Position numbers and translations under genes: made by a program
Notes under the pieces: generated by a model
What the model was told of the DNA's origin: nothing
What the model saw: only the letters and a program-made list of their open reading frames with translations
The model's database searches: none
Shown: in pieces, positions 34,905 to 46,600 of the stretch
Layout: each line of letters opens with the position of its first letter
How positions within the stretch are numbered: position 1 is the first letter of the stretch
NCBI GenBank assembly: GCA_032718475.1
Contig: JAUCBJ010007243.1
Span: 62,001 to 126,000, forward strand
Direction: 5' to 3'
Length of the DNA stretch: 64,000 nt
Source: Nemertoderma westbladi
Lineage: Eukaryota; Xenacoelomorpha; Nemertodermatida; Nemertodermatidae

Positions 34905-35374
34905 TAATATCACAATCACAACGCGTTTCGAATTTATTAAATTCGTCATCAGGTGAGAACAGTAAAACACAATCAGCAGTATTAATTGTAGTACCTACGA
35001 CAAGATAACGTTTAAAGTGTGCAGTACAGAAAACTCCATAATATTTCAATTTGAATGTCCCTCTCAAATAATCCCAAACCTTCAATCATTGTCTACAACA
35101 TTGGTGACCCGAGTTAGGTACTGGACTCTGGTCTCTTGTAGACTCTGGTACCAGAGTTGTAGAGAGACTCCTAGCTCCGTTTGCTTGAAATTTTATGCAA
35201 ATTGGGATTATTTTGGAGGGACATTCAAATTGAAATATTATGGAGTTTTCTGGACTGTACACTTTAAACTTTATCTTGTCGTAGGTACTACAATTAATAC
35301 TGCTGATTGTGTTTTACTGTTCTCACCTGATGACGAATTTAATAAATTCGAAACGCGTTGTGATTGTGATATTA
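34905..35374. mobile_element. Foldback repeat, 171-bp arms
   Basis: Arms 34905-35075 and 35204-35374 are near-exact inverses. The outer ends are TAATATCACAATCACAACGC and its inverse, and the arms contain AATTTATTAAATTCGTCATC. The spacer is 128 bp. It starts 65 bp after the exon 3 donor. A transcript would fold into a long hairpin right after the DBD exon. Confidence 0.9.
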
Positions 35375-35860
35375 TGTTTATATTTTTATAATGTTGACAC
35401 TTGCTTCTCTTGCAGTAATCTATATCATTAGAACCGCCTTTGTCAGCAGATACCGAATCTCCAAAGACTACAAATAATGCCGACTAAGATGGTTAAATAT
35501 TGCCAAATATGCATTTTTTAACGGCTTGTTGTAGCTAAATAATATTTGAAACTTGGAAAATCCGGCCAGGCCAGCATTAACACGTTAGCTGCTGCTCAGA
35601 AACCACTGTTTCTTTGTAACTGCGGATTGTGCATTTTGTGGGAATGCCTTTGGGCACCGGCGTTCAGATTCACTCTCATTGTATTTATAAAACAACGGAG
35701 AACCACCCTGGAAAAACCGCATCTCAATAACTCCGCCCAGTCTAGAGGTTGTAGTTTGAATTTTATCTAAATTCTATTTTATTTTTTGGTGCATGATTTT
35801 AATCTTACATGATTAAAATATTTCCATCACATTTATAAATTTATTATTATTACTTTTGGC

Positions 35861-36056
35861 CACGTTTCGGTATATCATGCCTCTTCAGTAGGCCTGACAT
35901 TCACCTTTTTATTTATTACACTTATACTGAAGAGGCAGTCTTTAGTTGCATCTAATTTAGTTGCGCTACTGAAGAGGCCTGATAGACCGAAACGTACGTA
36001 TAACGCTGGTTCAACCCCCGGTGACGCGTTTTCTCATTTTTTCCATTTCTGAACAA
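35861..36056. repeat. Inverted repeat around TTTCGGT...CTCTTCAG and dispersed repeat
   Basis: CGTTTCGGTATATCATGCC, CTCTTCAGTAGGCC at 35862-35897 is inverted as ACTGAAGAGGCCTGAT, AGACCGAAACG at about 35967-35996. The adjacent 35995-36056 is the partner of 22684-22750. Confidence 0.75.
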
Positions 36057-36346
36057 CTTATTACAATATCATTCATTAAAGTTGCATTAACAACTCAACT
36101 ACAATTTATTTATTGTATTAAAGGATATGATGTAATTGATAACTAACTTACACCCCTCTCTCTCATTTAATTCGGCCTGGTAATGTACCCAGTTATTTTG
36201 TCCGCCTTGTTTTTAATTACCAGAAATTGTGTTCATTTGGGATCCCGGCTACACATATTGACTTACTACAGGCTCCCTATAGCAGAGGAAAGTTGCTCAT
36301 TGTTATGCTCAAATCATAACATTGTTTTTGTTTACATTCGATTCAG

Positions 36347-36642
36347 CTGTTCAATGCGAACGGAATCTCAACTCTCCGTTTAAGTTGTTTTCTAATGCCT
36401 TCGAGATGTGCAACGATGAGGATTCACCTTGCCCATCCCTAACCAATCACAGTGAGTCTCCTCCTAACGGCGAACAATTTCCTACCTCTCGGGGTCTGCA
36501 GATGTTTACAGACGGCTCCTTCGGTCTATCGCCGTTACCAACCTCGGCGGTACAGAGCAATGCTGCCTGTCCCGGTGATACTCAGAATACCGTGGCGCCG
36601 GAGGTCTACGATACGTTGTACGACCGGCCAATTTCAGAACAG
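36347..36642 (+). CDS. NR2C: NR2C-type receptor, exon 4 (end of DBD extension and hinge)
   Basis: Residues 233-330. The acceptor is ACATTCGATTCAG and the split codon 232 gives Ala, so the junction reads GMRID-A-VQCERN. This parallels GMKME-SVQSERK of TR2/TR4. The rest is a Ser/Pro-rich hinge (PCPSLTNHSESPPNGEQF, FGLSPLPTSAVQS) ending DRPISEQ. The donor is CAG|GTATGT, phase 0. The last 14 nt of this exon are the seed of a small tandem array in the following intron. Confidence 0.88.
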
Positions 36643-36817
36643 GTATGTTCATTGTTCAATTCGAGAACAGATATGTTCAATTCTAGAACAGATATGTTCA
36701 ATTCTAGAACATATATGTTCAATTCTAGAACATATATGTTCAATTCTAGAACATATATGTTCAATTCTAGAAAAGGTATGTTCAATTCTTGAAAAGGTAT
36801 GTTTAATTCTAAAACGG
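36643..36817 (+). repeat. 21-bp tandem array seeded at the exon 4 splice donor
   Basis: Exon 4 ends CAATTTCAGAACAG, followed by intron GTATGTT. The intron then repeats these 21 nt: one 28-bp first unit (36643-36670) and seven 21-bp units of ATATGTT plus CAATTCTAGAACAG, decaying to GTATGTT plus CAATTCTTGAAAAG and then TAATTCTAAAACGG. In most internal units the donor GT has become AT. Confidence 0.9.
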
Positions 36818-36822
36818 TCAAA

Positions 36823-39143
36823 CTACTTGGATCGGCATGCTGCATTGCAGCTGCATTTTTCAGAATGCTGTGCCGTCTTGTCGACAAAATTGCGCCGCCA
36901 CTACTCCCTATCACCCATGACATTTGCTAGTTCATCCGCATCTTCAAGGCCAGTGTACTTTAAGATGCGTCTCGAGAAAGTCATGGGCTGTCCACCATGC
37001 TTATTCACTCCATGAAGCTGCCAAAGCACAAGATTATGCTCTGACTGGTCCTCACGGCGAAAGCAATGTCCTGCAAAGCGGAGGCGACTTTGTTCTAGTG
37101 TCAAGCTGTGGGGAACCATTGATACACTTCCAATGTTATATAGTGTCTGGTTGGAGATGTGTGCATTGTACTTGACACAATGAACCCGGCGTAGCATTCT
37201 TGTGAATGTGCCATCCAGAGATTTGGTGTCCTCGGCAGTTGGAGCCCAGCATGAACTCCCATAGAGGAGTACTGGAACTACTGCTGCTCTAAATAATCGG
37301 ACCTTAAGTTTCCGATTAATTCTCTGTGACTTCCAAATCCTGGAAAGCCTATTCAGGGCTGCCCTGTTTGTAATAATAATAGGCCTACAGTAATACTGTA
37401 AAAAAAAATAATAATAATATCAATTTGTTCAAGATTATATTTTATACAGCCCACTGCCTTGTAGATACAGAGATAAACCTACAATATATTACAATAAATA
37501 ATCGATTTAAATTTTGTTTTAAAAAGGGATAGGGTAATTAATATTAGTCAGTCCAGCAGTGAGGTTTTATTGTCAGTATAGTTTAAGACAGAAACTCAAG
37601 AGTCTGTGCATTAGGGCGGTGCGTTTTTTACTTTTTTTTCGATTTCATTGTTCTACCGGTGCACAAAAGTTACCAAATGGTAAAAAAATTTCTTTAAATT
37701 TCGTCTATGTCTTCACGGATCCCAAGAGGGTTGAAATTTTGTGCCATCGCGATGCACCATAATGAAATTTATAACAATATAACACATTGATGAAAGATCA
37801 ATGACTCAAAAAAGAACTTCCTGCATGCATCAAATGTCATCAAATGGGTCCAAACTTAGTTAGATACCAAAATTTTAATTTTTGGATTAAGGGAAGTAGT
37901 GCCACAGGCACATAGCCAGAACTTACTCTTTGGCGCAAGTGATGATTATTCTCAATTTTGGTGATGGACAACTTTTAGTTCTCCTACGGCATTATTATTA
38001 TGCTCATTTGAACCGCAATGACCGATTTATTTAGTGGGGGTAGACACCATCAAAATAAGCATAGAGCGAATAGTTCTTGAGATATTACAGAAAATGTTAA
38101 TTACGGCACAAGTCAACATTACTGCCTTGATGATTTATAGACAAATACACAAAAATGTTACTTCTAATTATCTTAAGGCATCAAAAATAGACACATCACT
38201 GCAACAAATTGATTTAGTGTATACAGGAACCTTCAAAATTAAAGAGCAGTGATTAATTCACTATAGTTTTTGTACAAAATGTGTGGAATGGGTCAACTCA
38301 ATATCAAGTATTAATTGGTGGATATAGTCTTGACATTTTGTAAAATAACTCAAAAACTAATGACTCTACTCTTATTTTGAAGGTGTCTTCACCCATTATA
38401 TCGATCATTTCTGTGATGTGTCTATTCTTGATTCCTTGAGATAATTCAATATATCATTTATAGTGTATTTGTCCATATCACATCAAGGCGGTAATGTAGA
38501 CTTGTGCCGTACTTCACATTTTCTGCGATATCTCAAGAACTATTCGCTCTATGCTTATTTTGATGGTGTCTACCCCCACTAAATCGGAAATTGCGGTTCT
38601 AATGAGCATAATATGAATGCAGTAGGAGAACTCAAAGTTGGCCATCGCGAAAATTGAGAATAATCATCACTTGCGCCAAATGGTAGGTTCTGGCCATTTT
38701 CCTGTGGCACTAGTTTCCTTGACCCAAAAATTAAAATTTTGGTATCTAACTAAATTTGGATCCATTTGATGACATTTGATGCATGCAGGAAGTTCTTTTT
38801 TGATTCATTGATCTTTCATCAATGTGTTATATTGTTATAAATTTCATTAGGGTGCATCGCGATGGCACAAAATTTCAACCCTCTTGGGATCCGTGAAGAT
38901 ATAGACGAAATTTAAAGAAATTTTTTTACCATTTGGTAACTTTTGTGCACCGGTAGAACAATGAAATCGAAAAAAAAGTAAAAAACGCACCGCCCTAATG
39001 CCCATGCCTTTCCCTTACGTATTCGAAGATCCTCACCTGACTTCCGGATCCATAACTTCCATACTTCCGTACTCCTAAGTCATCAGCAAAGTTTAGATCA
39101 GCAGTATTTCCTTGACTTTGTTGTTCGATGTTTGATGAACTCG
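36823..39143 (-). mobile_element. LINE insertion (52-992 family) with target duplication, itself split by a palindromic element
   Basis: Minus-strand LINE sequence runs at 36832-37364 and resumes at 38999-39125. It is flanked by a direct repeat of about 24 bp: 36799-36822 and 39144-39166 both read ATGTTTAATTCTAAAAC then G(G)TCAAA. That target is the last unit of the 21-bp donor array. The LINE coding remnant includes MLRRVHCVKYNAHISN. The interruption at 37365-38998 is flanked by TGCCC on both sides (37360-37364, 38999-39003), as expected for a later insertion. Confidence 0.85.
37608..39001. mobile_element. 1.4-kb palindromic element, arms about 630 bp
   Basis: GCATTAGGGCGGTGCG at 37608 is exactly inverted at the end 39001. 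The pairing continues inwards with few mismatches through AAGTTACCAAATGGTAA, TTCACGGATCCCAAGAGGG, CTTCCTGCATGCATCAAATG and ATAAGCATAGAGCGAATAGT to about 38240 and 38370. Only some 130 bp in the middle are unpaired. The TA next to GGGCGGTGCG at each end could be a TA target duplication (mariner-like), but this is unproven. The stretch 37365-37607 before it is unrelated AT-rich DNA. The small ORF 38034-38252 has no known domain. Confidence 0.88.
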
Positions 39144-39630
39144 ATGTTTAATTCTAAAACGTCAAATGTTTGTTGTGGATATATTGGCTTGATAAAACCA
39201 GTGTGGAGTTTTCGAAACTGAAATGCTGCAGCAAGTAATAAATAATTAGCTAATTAAAGGCCATTTTTTTAATTAGAGAGCAGCTTATTTTTGACCATTA
39301 CTTCGCGAGTTTTGATCGTAAGGCCTTGATTTTGTGCTCATTCTGTTCAAATTCACTTACAATTTTATGATTTTATATGATATTTTCTCATTCAAAACCG
39401 CTGCGAAAAATACAACCTTTTAAAAATTGTGTTCCAACATTCGAGATTTTGCACTCAAATAGATCAGTAATTATTGCTGTTTTCAAAAATATAGGGGTTT
39501 AAGGGTTTTTAAAATAAGCTGACTGACTGCCTAATTTACAAAATGAATTTTAGTTAGTGTTACTATTTCATTCGGAGTAGTAATAAGTCATTACTTTGGA
39601 CAGCCTATGATTTGCTGCTTTTCCTTTCAG

Positions 39631-39706
39631 GATTCGAATGATGACAGCTCCTCCCGAAGTACCGGTATAAATAGAGCTAACGGCACAGTGCAACCAAATA
39701 ATACCG
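39631..39706 (+). CDS. NR2C: NR2C-type receptor, exon 5 (hinge)
   Basis: Residues 331-355 plus one base, between acceptor TTTTCCTTTCAG and donor G|GTGAGT. It reads DSNDDSSSRSTGINRANG to PNNT, low complexity, without a domain. Support comes from strong splice sites and from phases that match on both sides (phase 0 in, phase 1 out, giving Asp356). Confidence 0.78.
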
Positions 39707-39953
39707 GTGAGTTAGTATCAGTATCCACTGGGAGCAGCTGCATTCCATTGCGCTGCAGCCGTGTGTGGTGCTGCATTGTACGCACATCCAGCGTTTTGTG
39801 AGTTCGTTTATAAACACAAAATATTTCAAATACATTTAAGTCGGAACTTAAATATTATGATCATTGCTAACTATATCCTTTAACATTCCAATTATTAACT
39901 ATATTATTAGTTAATTTTATTATCTTATTGTAACTTAATAGTATTACGTTTAG

Positions 39954-40102
39954 ACCGGATACTCAATCAACATCGATACGAGTTCCAACTGACCACCCCC
40001 CAACCGATTCCAGACCCTCTTACCGTTCACTATATCTGCGAGTCTGCGTCCCGGTTACTCTTCCTTACTATTAATTGGGCGAGAACAATTCCCGCATTCC
40101 AG
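39954..40102 (+). CDS. NR2C: NR2C-type receptor, exon 6 (start of ligand-binding domain)
   Basis: Residues 357-405, from acceptor ACGTTTAG to donor CAG|GTGCGT. It contains VHYICESASRLLFLTINWAR followed by TIPAFQ, the helix 3-4 signature of nuclear receptor LBDs, and is very close to TR2/TR4 (ICESASRLLF). Ends in phase 0. Confidence 0.92.
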
Positions 40103-40355
40103 GTGCGTCGAGAATAGGAAGTATTAATCAATCGGTATTTATAATAATTCACTGCCGAAATCCCAGTGTCAGAGTGGATGCAGCGGCTAACCGCTTTCAC
40201 ATAGTGTTTGGGGTGCAGGTTCAAATCGGGGTAGTAATTTCGCACTGTTCCCTAATGCCAGACTCTTTAGAAGTTAGCTAACAGCTGTGGCTTAACAGCC
40301 AAGATAGTGAATCATTCGGTGTTTCGTTTATAACGTTCACATATTATTGTTCTAG
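40103..40355 (+). other. Intron with tRNA-like sequence
   Basis: A 253-bp intron. At 40156-40242 the ends CGAAAT and ATTTCG pair, with an A-box-like CAGAGTGGATGCAGCGG and a B-box-like AGGTTCAAATC at near-normal spacing. A T-stem cannot be drawn cleanly, so it is a tRNA-derived SINE head or a tRNA pseudogene, not a called tRNA. Confidence 0.4.
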
Positions 40356-40641
40356 AACCTGGGTCTGGATTGCAGTAGGGACATGCTACGGGCTACATGG
40401 TGCGAGGCGTTCGTGCTGGGACTAGCTCAGTTCGCCCACACAATGTCACTAGCTACCATGCTCACCGCAATAATGAACCATCTACAGGCCAGTCTGCAGC
40501 AGGGTCGTCTCACAGCCGATCGTGTCCGTCATGTGATGGACCACATCTGGAAACTACAGGAGTTTGTGTCGGCAGTCCTCAGACTCAATGTTTCTGATAG
40601 AGAGTACGCCTATCTACGGGCCATTGTATTGTTCAGTCCAG
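40356..40641 (+). CDS. NR2C: NR2C-type receptor, exon 7 (ligand-binding domain helices 5-8)
   Basis: Residues 406-500 plus one base. The acceptor is TATTGTTCTAG before AACCTGGGT, phase 0. It reads NLGLDCSRDM, LRATWCEAFVLGLAQ, MDHIWKLQEFVSAVLRLNVS, DREYAYLRAIVLFSP. The last motif (E-YAYL-AIVLFSP) is conserved across NR2 receptors and continues with Asp in relatives. The donor is CCAG|GTATGT at 40642, phase 1. The final 16 nt of this exon, together with GTATGTT, form the 23-bp unit of the satellite that follows. If the intron is not removed, the frame stays open for a further 1364 codons of repeat, to a TAG at 44733-44735. Confidence 0.95.
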
Positions 40642-43600
40642 GTATGTTGTATTGTTCAATCCAGGTATGTTGTATTGGACAGTCCAGGTATGTTGTATTG
40701 TTCAGTCCAGGTATGTTGTATTGTTCAGTCCAGGTATGTTGTATTGTTCAGTCCAGGTATGTTATATTGTTCAGGCCAGGTATGTTGTATTGTTCAGTCC
40801 AGGTATGTTGTATTGTTCAGTCCAGGTATGTTGTATTGTTCAGTCCAGGTATGTTCTATTGGACAGTCCAGGTATGTTCTATTGGACAGTCCAGGTATGT
40901 TGTATTGGACAATCCAGGTATGTTATATTGGACAGTCCAGGTATGTTATATTGGACAGTCCAGGTATGTTCTATTGGACAGTCCAGGTATGTTCTATTGG
41001 ACAGTCCAGGTATGTTGTATTGGACAGTCCAGGTATGTTGTATTGTTCAGTCCAGGTATGTCCTATTGGACAGTCCAGGTATGTTCTATTGGACAGTCCA
41101 AGTATGTTGTATTGTTCAGTCCAGGTATGTTGTATTGTTCAGTCCAGGTATGTTGTATTGTTCAGTCCAGGTATGTTCTATTGGACAGTCCAGGTATGTT
41201 CTATTGGACAGTCCAGGTATGTTGTATTGGACAATCCAGGTATGTTATATTGGACAGTCCAGGTATGTTATATTGGACAGTCCAGGTATGTTCTATTGGA
41301 CAGTCCAGGTATGTTCTATTGGACAGTCCAGGTATGTTCTATTGGACAGTCCAGGTATGTTGTATTGTTCAGTCCAGGTATGTTGTATTGTTCAGTCCAG
41401 GTATGTTCTATTGGACAGTCCAGGTATGTTCTATTGGACAGTCCAGGTATGTTGTATTGTTCAGTCCAGGTATGTTCTATTGGACAGTCCAGGTATGTTG
41501 TATTGTTCAGTCCAGGTATGTTCTATTGGACAGTCCAGGTATGTTGTATTGGACAGTCCAGGTATGTTGTATTGTTCAGTCCAGGTATGTCCTATTGGAC
41601 AGTCCAGGTATGTTCTATTGGACAGTCCAAGTATGTTGTATTGGACAGTCCAGGTATGTTCTATTGGACAGTCCAGGTATGTTGTATTGTTCAGTCCAGG
41701 TATGTTGTATTGTTCAGTCCAGGTATGTTGTATTGTTCAGTCCAGGTATGTTCTATTGGACAGTCCAGGTATGTTCTATTGGACAGTCCAGGTATGTTGT
41801 ATTGTTCAGTCCAGGTATGTTGTATTGTTCAGTCCAGGTATGTTGTATTGTTCAGTCCAGGTATGTTCTATTGGACAGTCCAGGTATGTTCTATTGGACA
41901 GTCCAGGTATGTTGTATTGTTCAGTCCAGGTATGTTGTATTGGACAATCCAGGTATGTTCTATTGGACAGTCCAGGTATGTTCTATTGGACAGTCCAGGT
42001 ATGTCCTATTGGACAGTCCAGGTATGTTCTATTGGACAGTCCAGGTATGTTCTATTGGACAGTCCAGGTATGTCCTATTGGACAGTCCAGGTATGTTCTA
42101 TTGGACAGTCCAGGTATGTTCTATTGGACAGTCCAGGTATGTTGTATTGGACAGTCCAGGTATGTTCTATTGGACAGTCCAGGTATGTTCTATTGGACAG
42201 TCCAGGTATGTCCTATTGGACAGTCCAGGTATGTTCTATTGGACAGTCCAGGTATGTTGTATTGTTCAGTCCAGGTATGTTCTATTGGACAATCCAGGTA
42301 TGTTCTATTGGACAGTCCAGGTATGTTCTATTGGACAGTCCAGGTATGTCCTATTGGACAGTCCAGGTATGTTCTATTGGACAGTCCAGGTATGTTCTAT
42401 TGGACAGTCCAGGTATGTCCTATTGGACAGTCCAGGTATGTTCTATTGGACAGTCCAGGTATGTTCTATTGGACAGTCCAGGTATGTTGTATTGGACAGT
42501 CCAGGTATGTTCTATTGGACAGTCCAGGTATGTTCTATTGGACAGTCCAGGTATGTCCTATTGGACAGTCCAGGTATGTTCTATTGGACAGTCCAGGTAT
42601 GTTGTATTGTTCAGTCCAGGTATGTTCTATTGGACAGTCCAGGTATGTTCTATTGGACAGTCCAGGTATGTTATATTGGACAGTCCAGGTATGTTCTATT
42701 GTTCAGTCCAGGTATGTTGTATTGGACAGTCCAGGTATGTCCTATTGGACAGTCCAGGTATGTTCTATTGGACAGTCCAGGTATGTTCTATTGGACAGTC
42801 CAGGTATGTTCTATTGGACAGTCCAGGTATGTTCTATTGGACAGTCCAGGTATGTTGTATTGGACAGTCCAGGTATGTTCTATTGGACAGTCCAGGTATG
42901 TTCTATTGGACAGTCCAGGTATGTTGTATTGTTCAGTCCAGGTATGTTGTATTGTTCAGTCCAGGTATGTTGTATTGGACAATCCAGGTATGTTCTATTG
43001 GACAGTCCAAGTATGTTGTATTGTTCAGGCCAGGTATGTTCTATTGGACAGTCCAGGTATGTTCTATTGGACAGTCCAGGTATGTTGTATTGGACAGTCC
43101 AGGTATGTCCTATTGGACAGTCCAGGTATGTTCTATTGGACAGTCCAGGTATGTTCTATTGGACAGTCCAGGTATGTTCTATTGGACAGTCCAGGTATGT
43201 TCTATTGGACAGTCCAGGTATGTTCTATTGGACAGTCCAAGTATGTTGTATTGTTCAGGCCAGGTATGTTCTATTGGACAGTCCAGGTATGTTCTATTGG
43301 ACAGTCCAGGTATGTTGTATTGGACAGTCCAGGTATGTCCTATTGGACAGTCCAGGTATGTTGTATTGTTCAGTCCAGGTATGTTCTATTGGACAGTCCA
43401 GGTATGTTCTATTGGACAGTCCAGGTATGTTGTATTGGACAGTCCAGGTATGTTCTATTGGACAGTCCAGGTATGTTCTATTGGACAGTCCAGGTATGTT
43501 CTATTGGACAGTCCAGGTATGTTCTATTGGACAGTCCAGGTATGTTGTATTGGACAGTCCAGGTATGTTCTATTGGACAGTCCAGGTATGTTCTATTGGA

Positions 43601-46600
43601 CAGTCCAGGTATGTTCTATTGGACAGTCCAGGTATGTTGTATTGTTCAGTCCAGGTATGTTCTATTGGACAGTCCAGGTATGTTCTATTGGACAGTCCAG
43701 GTATGTTGTATTGGACAGTCCAGGTATGTTCTATTGGACAGTCCAGGTATGTTCTATTGGACAGTCCAGGTATGTTGTATTGGACAGTCCAGGTATGTTG
43801 TATTGGACAGTCCAGGTATGTTCTATTGGACAGTCCAGGTATGTTCTATTGGACAGTCCAGGTATGTTCTATTGGACAGTCCAGGTATGTTGTATTGGAC
43901 AGTCCAGGTATGTTCTATTGGACAGTCCAGGTATGTTCTATTGGACAGTCCAGGTATGTTCTATTGGACAGTCCAGGTATGTTGTATTGGACAGTCCAGG
44001 TATGTTGTATTGGACAGTCCAGGTATGTTGTATTGGACAGTCCAGGTATGTTCTATTGGACAGTCCAGGTATGTTCTATTGGACAGTCCAGGTATGTTCT
44101 ATTGGACAGTCCAGGTATGTTGTATTGGACAGTCCAGGTATGTTGTATTGGACAGTCCAGGTATGTTCTATTGTTCAGTCCAGGTATGTTCTATTGGACA
44201 GTCCAGGTATGTTATATTGGACAGTCCAGGTATGTTTTATTGGACAGTCCAGGTATGTTCTATTGGACAGTCCAGGTATGTCCTATTGGACAGTCCAGGT
44301 ATGTTCTATTGGACAGTCCAGGTATGTTCTATTGGACAGTCCAGGTATGTTGTATTGGACAGTCCAGGTATGTTGTATTGGACAGTCCAGGTATGTCCTA
44401 TTGGACAGTCCAGGTATGTCCTATTGGACAGTCCAGGTATGTCCTATTGGACAGTCCAGGTATGTTCTATTGGACAGTCCAGGTATGTTCTATTGGACAG
44501 TCCAGGTATGTTCTATTGGACAGTCCAGGTATGTTGTATTGGACAGTCCAGGTATGTCCTATTGGACAGTCCAGGTATGTTCTATTGGACAGTCCAGGTA
44601 TGTTCTATTGGACAGTCCAGGTATGTTGTATTGGACAGTCCAGGTATGTTGTATTGGACAGTCCAGGTATGTCCTATTGGACAGTCCAGGTATGTTCTAT
44701 TGGACAGTCCAGGTATGTTGTATTGGACAGTCTAGGTATGTCCTATTGGACAGTCCAGGTATGTTCTATTGGACAGTCCAGGTATGTTCTATTGGACAGT
44801 CCAGGTATGTTGTATTGGACAGTCCAGGTATGTCCTATTGGACAGTCCAGGTATGTTCTATTGGACAGTCCAGGTATGTTCTATTGGACAGTCCAGGTAT
44901 GTTGTATTGGACAGTCCAGGTATGTTGTATTGGACAGTCCAGGTATGTCCTATTGGACAGTCCAGGTATGTTCTATTGGACAGTCCAGGTATGTTCTATT
45001 GGACAGTCCAGGTATGTTCTATTGTTCAGTCCAGGTATGTCCTATTGGACAGTCCAGGTATGTTGTATTGGACAATCCAGGTATGTTCTATTGGACAGTC
45101 CAAGTATGTTGTATTGTTCAGGCCAGGTATGTTCTATTGGACAGTCCAGGTATGTTCTATTGGACAGTCCAGGTATGTTGTATTGGACAGTCCAGGTATG
45201 TCCTATTGGACAGTCCAGGTATGTTCTATTGGACAGTCCAGGTATGTTCTATTGGACAGTCCAGGTATGTTCTATTGGACAGTCCAGGTATGTTCTATTG
45301 GACAGTCCAGGTATGTTGTATTGGACAGTCCAGGTATGTTCTATTGGACAGTCCAGGTATGTTCTATTGGACAGTCCAGGTATGTTGTATTGTTCAGTCC
45401 AGGTATGTTGTATTGGACAATCCAGGTATGTTCTATTGTTCAGTCCAGGTATGTTCTATTGGACAGTCCAGGTATGTTATATTGGACAGTCCAGGTATGT
45501 TTTATTGGACAGTCCAGGTATGTCCTATTGGACAGTCCAGGTATGTTCTATTGGACAGTCCAGGTATGTTCTATTGGACAGTCCAGGTATGTTCTATTGG
45601 ACAGTCCAGGTATGTTGTATTGGACAGTCCAGGTATGTTGTATTGGACAGTCCAGGTATGTCCTATTGGACAGTCCAGGTATGTTCTATTGGACAGTCCA
45701 GGTATGTTCTATTGGACAGTCCAGGTATGTTCTATTGTTCAGTCCAGGTATGTCCTATTGGACAGTCCAGGTATGTTGTATTGGACAATCCAGGTATGTT
45801 CTATTGGACAGTCCAAGTATGTTGTATTGTTCAGGCCAGGTATGTTCTATTGGACAGTCCAGGTATGTTCTATTGGACAGTCCAGGTATGTTGTATTGGA
45901 CAGTCCAGGTATGTCCTATTGGACAGTCCAGGTATGTTCTATTGGACAGTCCAGGTATGTTCTATTGGACAGTCCAGGTATGTTCTATTGGACAGTCCAG
46001 GTATGTTCTATTGGACAGTCCAGGTATGTTGTATTGGACAGTCCAGGTATGTTCTATTGGACAGTCCAGGTATGTTCTATTGGACAGTCCAGGTATGTTG
46101 TATTGTTCAGTCCAGGTATGTTGTATTGGACAATCCAGGTATGTTCTATTGTTCAGTCCAGGTATGTTCTATTGGACAGTCCAGGTATGTTATATTGGAC
46201 AGTCCAGGTATGTTTTATTGGACAGTCCAGGTATGTTCTATTGGACAGTCCAGGTATGTCCTATTGGACAGTCCAGGTATGTTCTATTGGACAGTCCAGG
46301 TATGTTCTATTGGACAGTCCAGGTATGTTGTATTGGACAGTCCAGGTATGTTGTATTGGACAGTCCAGGTATGTCCTATTGGACAGTCCAGGTATGTCCT
46401 ATTGGACAGTCCAGGTATGTCCTATTGGACAGTCCAGGTATGTTCTATTGGACAGTCCAGGTATGTTCTATTGGACAGTCCAGGTATGTTCTATTGGACA
46501 GTCCAGGTATGTTGTATTGGACAGTCCAGGTATGTCCTATTGGACAGTCCAGGTATGTTCTATTGGACAGTCCAGGTATGTTCTATTGGACAGTCCAGGT

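Noticed and set aside
40156-40242. Functional tRNA in the intron before exon 7
   Set aside because: A- and B-box-like words and a closing stem exist, but the T-stem does not pair. Kept only as a tRNA-like sequence.
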